DNA of 46,499 nucleotides from Methylosinus sporium (lineage in GTDB: Bacteria > Pseudomonadota > Alphaproteobacteria > Rhizobiales > Beijerinckiaceae), in the NCBI RefSeq assembly GCF_003113265.1, contig NZ_PUIV01000029.1, forward strand, positions 1-46,499, in the 5' to 3' direction. The notes under the pieces were generated by a model that made no database searches, was not told the DNA's origin, and saw nothing but the letters and a program-made list of their open reading frames with translations. The stretch's first letter is position 1, and every line of letters starts with the position of its first letter. The position numbers were made by a program, and so were the translations under genes. Below are positions 45,948 to 46,499 of the stretch, in pieces.

Positions 45948-45980
45948 GGCGCGGGCGCGCGCTCGATGGCCGCCCGCGCC
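45948..45980. promoter_or_regulatory. Strong hairpin between bufA2 and bufB of operon 2
   Basis: GGCGCGGGCG (45948-45957) and CGCCCGCGCC (45971-45980) form a perfect 10-bp GC stem with a 13-base loop, starting 7 bases after the bufA2 stop. No T run follows on the minus strand. It could protect the bufA2 message from decay or reduce read-through into bufB. Confidence 0.6.
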
Positions 45981-45987
45981 GAAGCGA

Positions 45988-46248
45988 TCACATTTCGGCG
46001 ACCGTGCCGCCCTTGGCTTTGCAGGCCTTGGCGGATTTCGCCGGCAGCCAGCCCTGGCCCTTGCAGCTGTTCTGACCCTTGCAGGCGCTGCTCGCGGTCT
46101 TGCAGGCGCTCTCGCCCTTGCAGGAATTGATGCCCGCGCAATGAACGGGAGCCTTTTTGGCGAGCGCCGGAGCGACGGCGGCGCCGCTCACCGCGAGGGC
46201 GACCGCCGCGGCGGCAATCGAGACGCCTGAAACGATATTGGTTTTCAT
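45988..46248 (-). CDS. bufA2: BufA2-type bufferin metallophore precursor
   Basis: The 86-residue precursor has a signal peptide (residues 1-30, cleavage after APALA) and a Cys/Lys-rich core with six Cys (37, 43, 49, 56, 62, 76): HCAGINSCKGESACKTA, SACKGQNSCKGQGW and KACKAKGG. The repeated CKG units and the GQGW motif identify the BufA2 type, distinct from the DUF2282-type bufA1. Expected fate: Cys residues converted to thiooxazole-type rings by the MNIO partner, then copper binding in the periplasm. The ribosome site AAGGAG is strong. It is the first gene of the minus-strand operon. Confidence 0.93.
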   Translation of the reverse strand: MKTNIVSGVSIAAAAVALAVSGAAVAPALAKKAPVHCAGINSCKGESACKTASSACKGQNSCKGQGWLPAKSAKACKAKGGTVAEM

Positions 46249-46269
46249 TCTGGTCTCCTTGGACATTCG

Positions 46270-46314
46270 ATCGCTCGAAAAAGCGATTCTGCGAGCTCGG
46301 AAGTCCGAGCTCGC
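46270..46314 (-). promoter_or_regulatory. Structured 5' leader of bufA2 (two stem-loops)
   Basis: Between the promoter and the ribosome site lie a perfect 10-bp hairpin GCGAGCTCGG-ACTT-CCGAGCTCGC (46291-46314) and a 6-bp hairpin ATCGCT/AGCGAT with a six-base loop (46270-46287). They may stabilise the abundant precursor mRNA or regulate its translation. Confidence 0.6.
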
Positions 46315-46322
46315 CCGCAATT

Positions 46323-46349
46323 TATACGTCCATCGGAGATCGAAGTTAC
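46323..46349 (-). promoter_or_regulatory. Putative ECF-sigma promoter of the bufA2 operon
   Basis: On the minus strand GTAAC (46349-46345), 16 bases, CGTATA (46328-46323), about 75 bases before the bufA2 ATG. Both boxes and the spacing are identical to the site before bufA1. Confidence 0.7.
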
Positions 46350-46466
46350 ACCGTCGGCGCCGATCGACGGAAAACTTTTTCACGGGAGCGCCCGTACGCG
46401 CGGGTGCCGTCGCGGGATTGGTTGGAATTGGGTTGGCGTAGTCTCCGGGGTGCTGAACCCGGCTGA

Positions 46467-46488
46467 TTCCAGCGTTGGAGCGCTGGAA
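46467..46488. other. Hairpin with embedded ribosome site at the right edge
   Basis: TTCCAGCG and CGCTGGAA pair perfectly (8 bp) around TTGGAG. The right arm runs straight into AAGGAGA at 46487-46493, a good plus-strand ribosome site. A gene may start just beyond the window, but none is visible within it. Confidence 0.35.
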
Positions 46489-46499
46489 GGAGACCACGC

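Noticed and set aside
41800-46248. Methanobactin gene cluster
   Set aside because: The MNIO and partner proteins are related to MbnB and MbnC, but the precursors carry signal peptides and match bufferin types; there is no mbnA-like short leader peptide, mbnT or mbnN.

Overview
The window is high-GC DNA from an alphaproteobacterium, almost certainly of the order Hyphomicrobiales (Rhizobiales). The evidence is a set of order-typical families (a DUF2794 protein, a DUF4167 protein beside prmC and clpB), RIME-like intergenic mosaic repeats of the type known from rhizobia, and a GAAC-N7-GAAC LexA-type box upstream of comM. Codon use and style would suit a methylotroph or methanotroph such as Methylocystis/Methylosinus, but no methane-oxidation gene is present, so the genus is a guess. 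No plasmid, prophage, intact insertion sequence or CRISPR array is visible. It reads as ordinary chromosome with a few accessory loci.

Layout. 1-5.3 kb: the N-terminus of a Pro/Ala-rich exported protein running off the left edge, a hybrid histidine kinase, comM with a candidate SOS box, and an MltB-type lytic transglycosylase. 5.3-10.98 kb: an unassigned double-anchored periplasmic protein, a Bax-inhibitor-1 family membrane protein with a clear terminator, a DUF2794 protein, then htpG-prmC. 10.98-17.0 kb: a 755-base gap, a DUF4167 protein, a CNNM/CBS transporter-like protein and clpB, followed by a RIME-like repeat. 17.0-22.6 kb: pabB-pabC-acetyltransferase operon, a MarR regulator divergent from a short-chain dehydrogenase with an inverted-repeat operator, then a YmdB-type phosphoesterase and a YpfJ-type zinc protease. 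22.7-31.6 kb: an S9 peptidase, a low-GC methyltransferase islet, a MobA/glycosyltransferase-like protein, a YkgJ-type cysteine-cluster protein, small exported or membrane proteins, a glutathione transferase, an intracellular PHB depolymerase and mtnA. 31.6-41.4 kb: RIME repeats, a class II aldolase that together with mtnA suggests the methylthioribulose-phosphate aldolase shunt, hslVU, tRNA-Ala(GGC), an acyltransferase, a phosphonoacetate module (PstS-like binding protein, phnA, LysR regulator), a small secreted protein, and rlmB-ispE.

41.7-46.25 kb holds the most interesting system: two complete and different bufferin-type metallophore operons that converge tail to tail. The plus-strand operon is bufA1 (DUF2282-type precursor, four Cys), bufB (MNIO maturase), bufC (DUF2063 partner) and a DoxX-family protein. 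The minus-strand operon is bufA2 (six Cys with CKG repeats), bufB and bufC. Both precursors are preceded by the same promoter-like pattern, GTAAC-N16-CGTATA, at identical spacing. This suggests one ECF sigma factor switches on both copper-sequestering RiPP systems together. The bufA2 leader and the bufA2-bufB gap both carry strong hairpins, which could set a high precursor-to-enzyme ratio.
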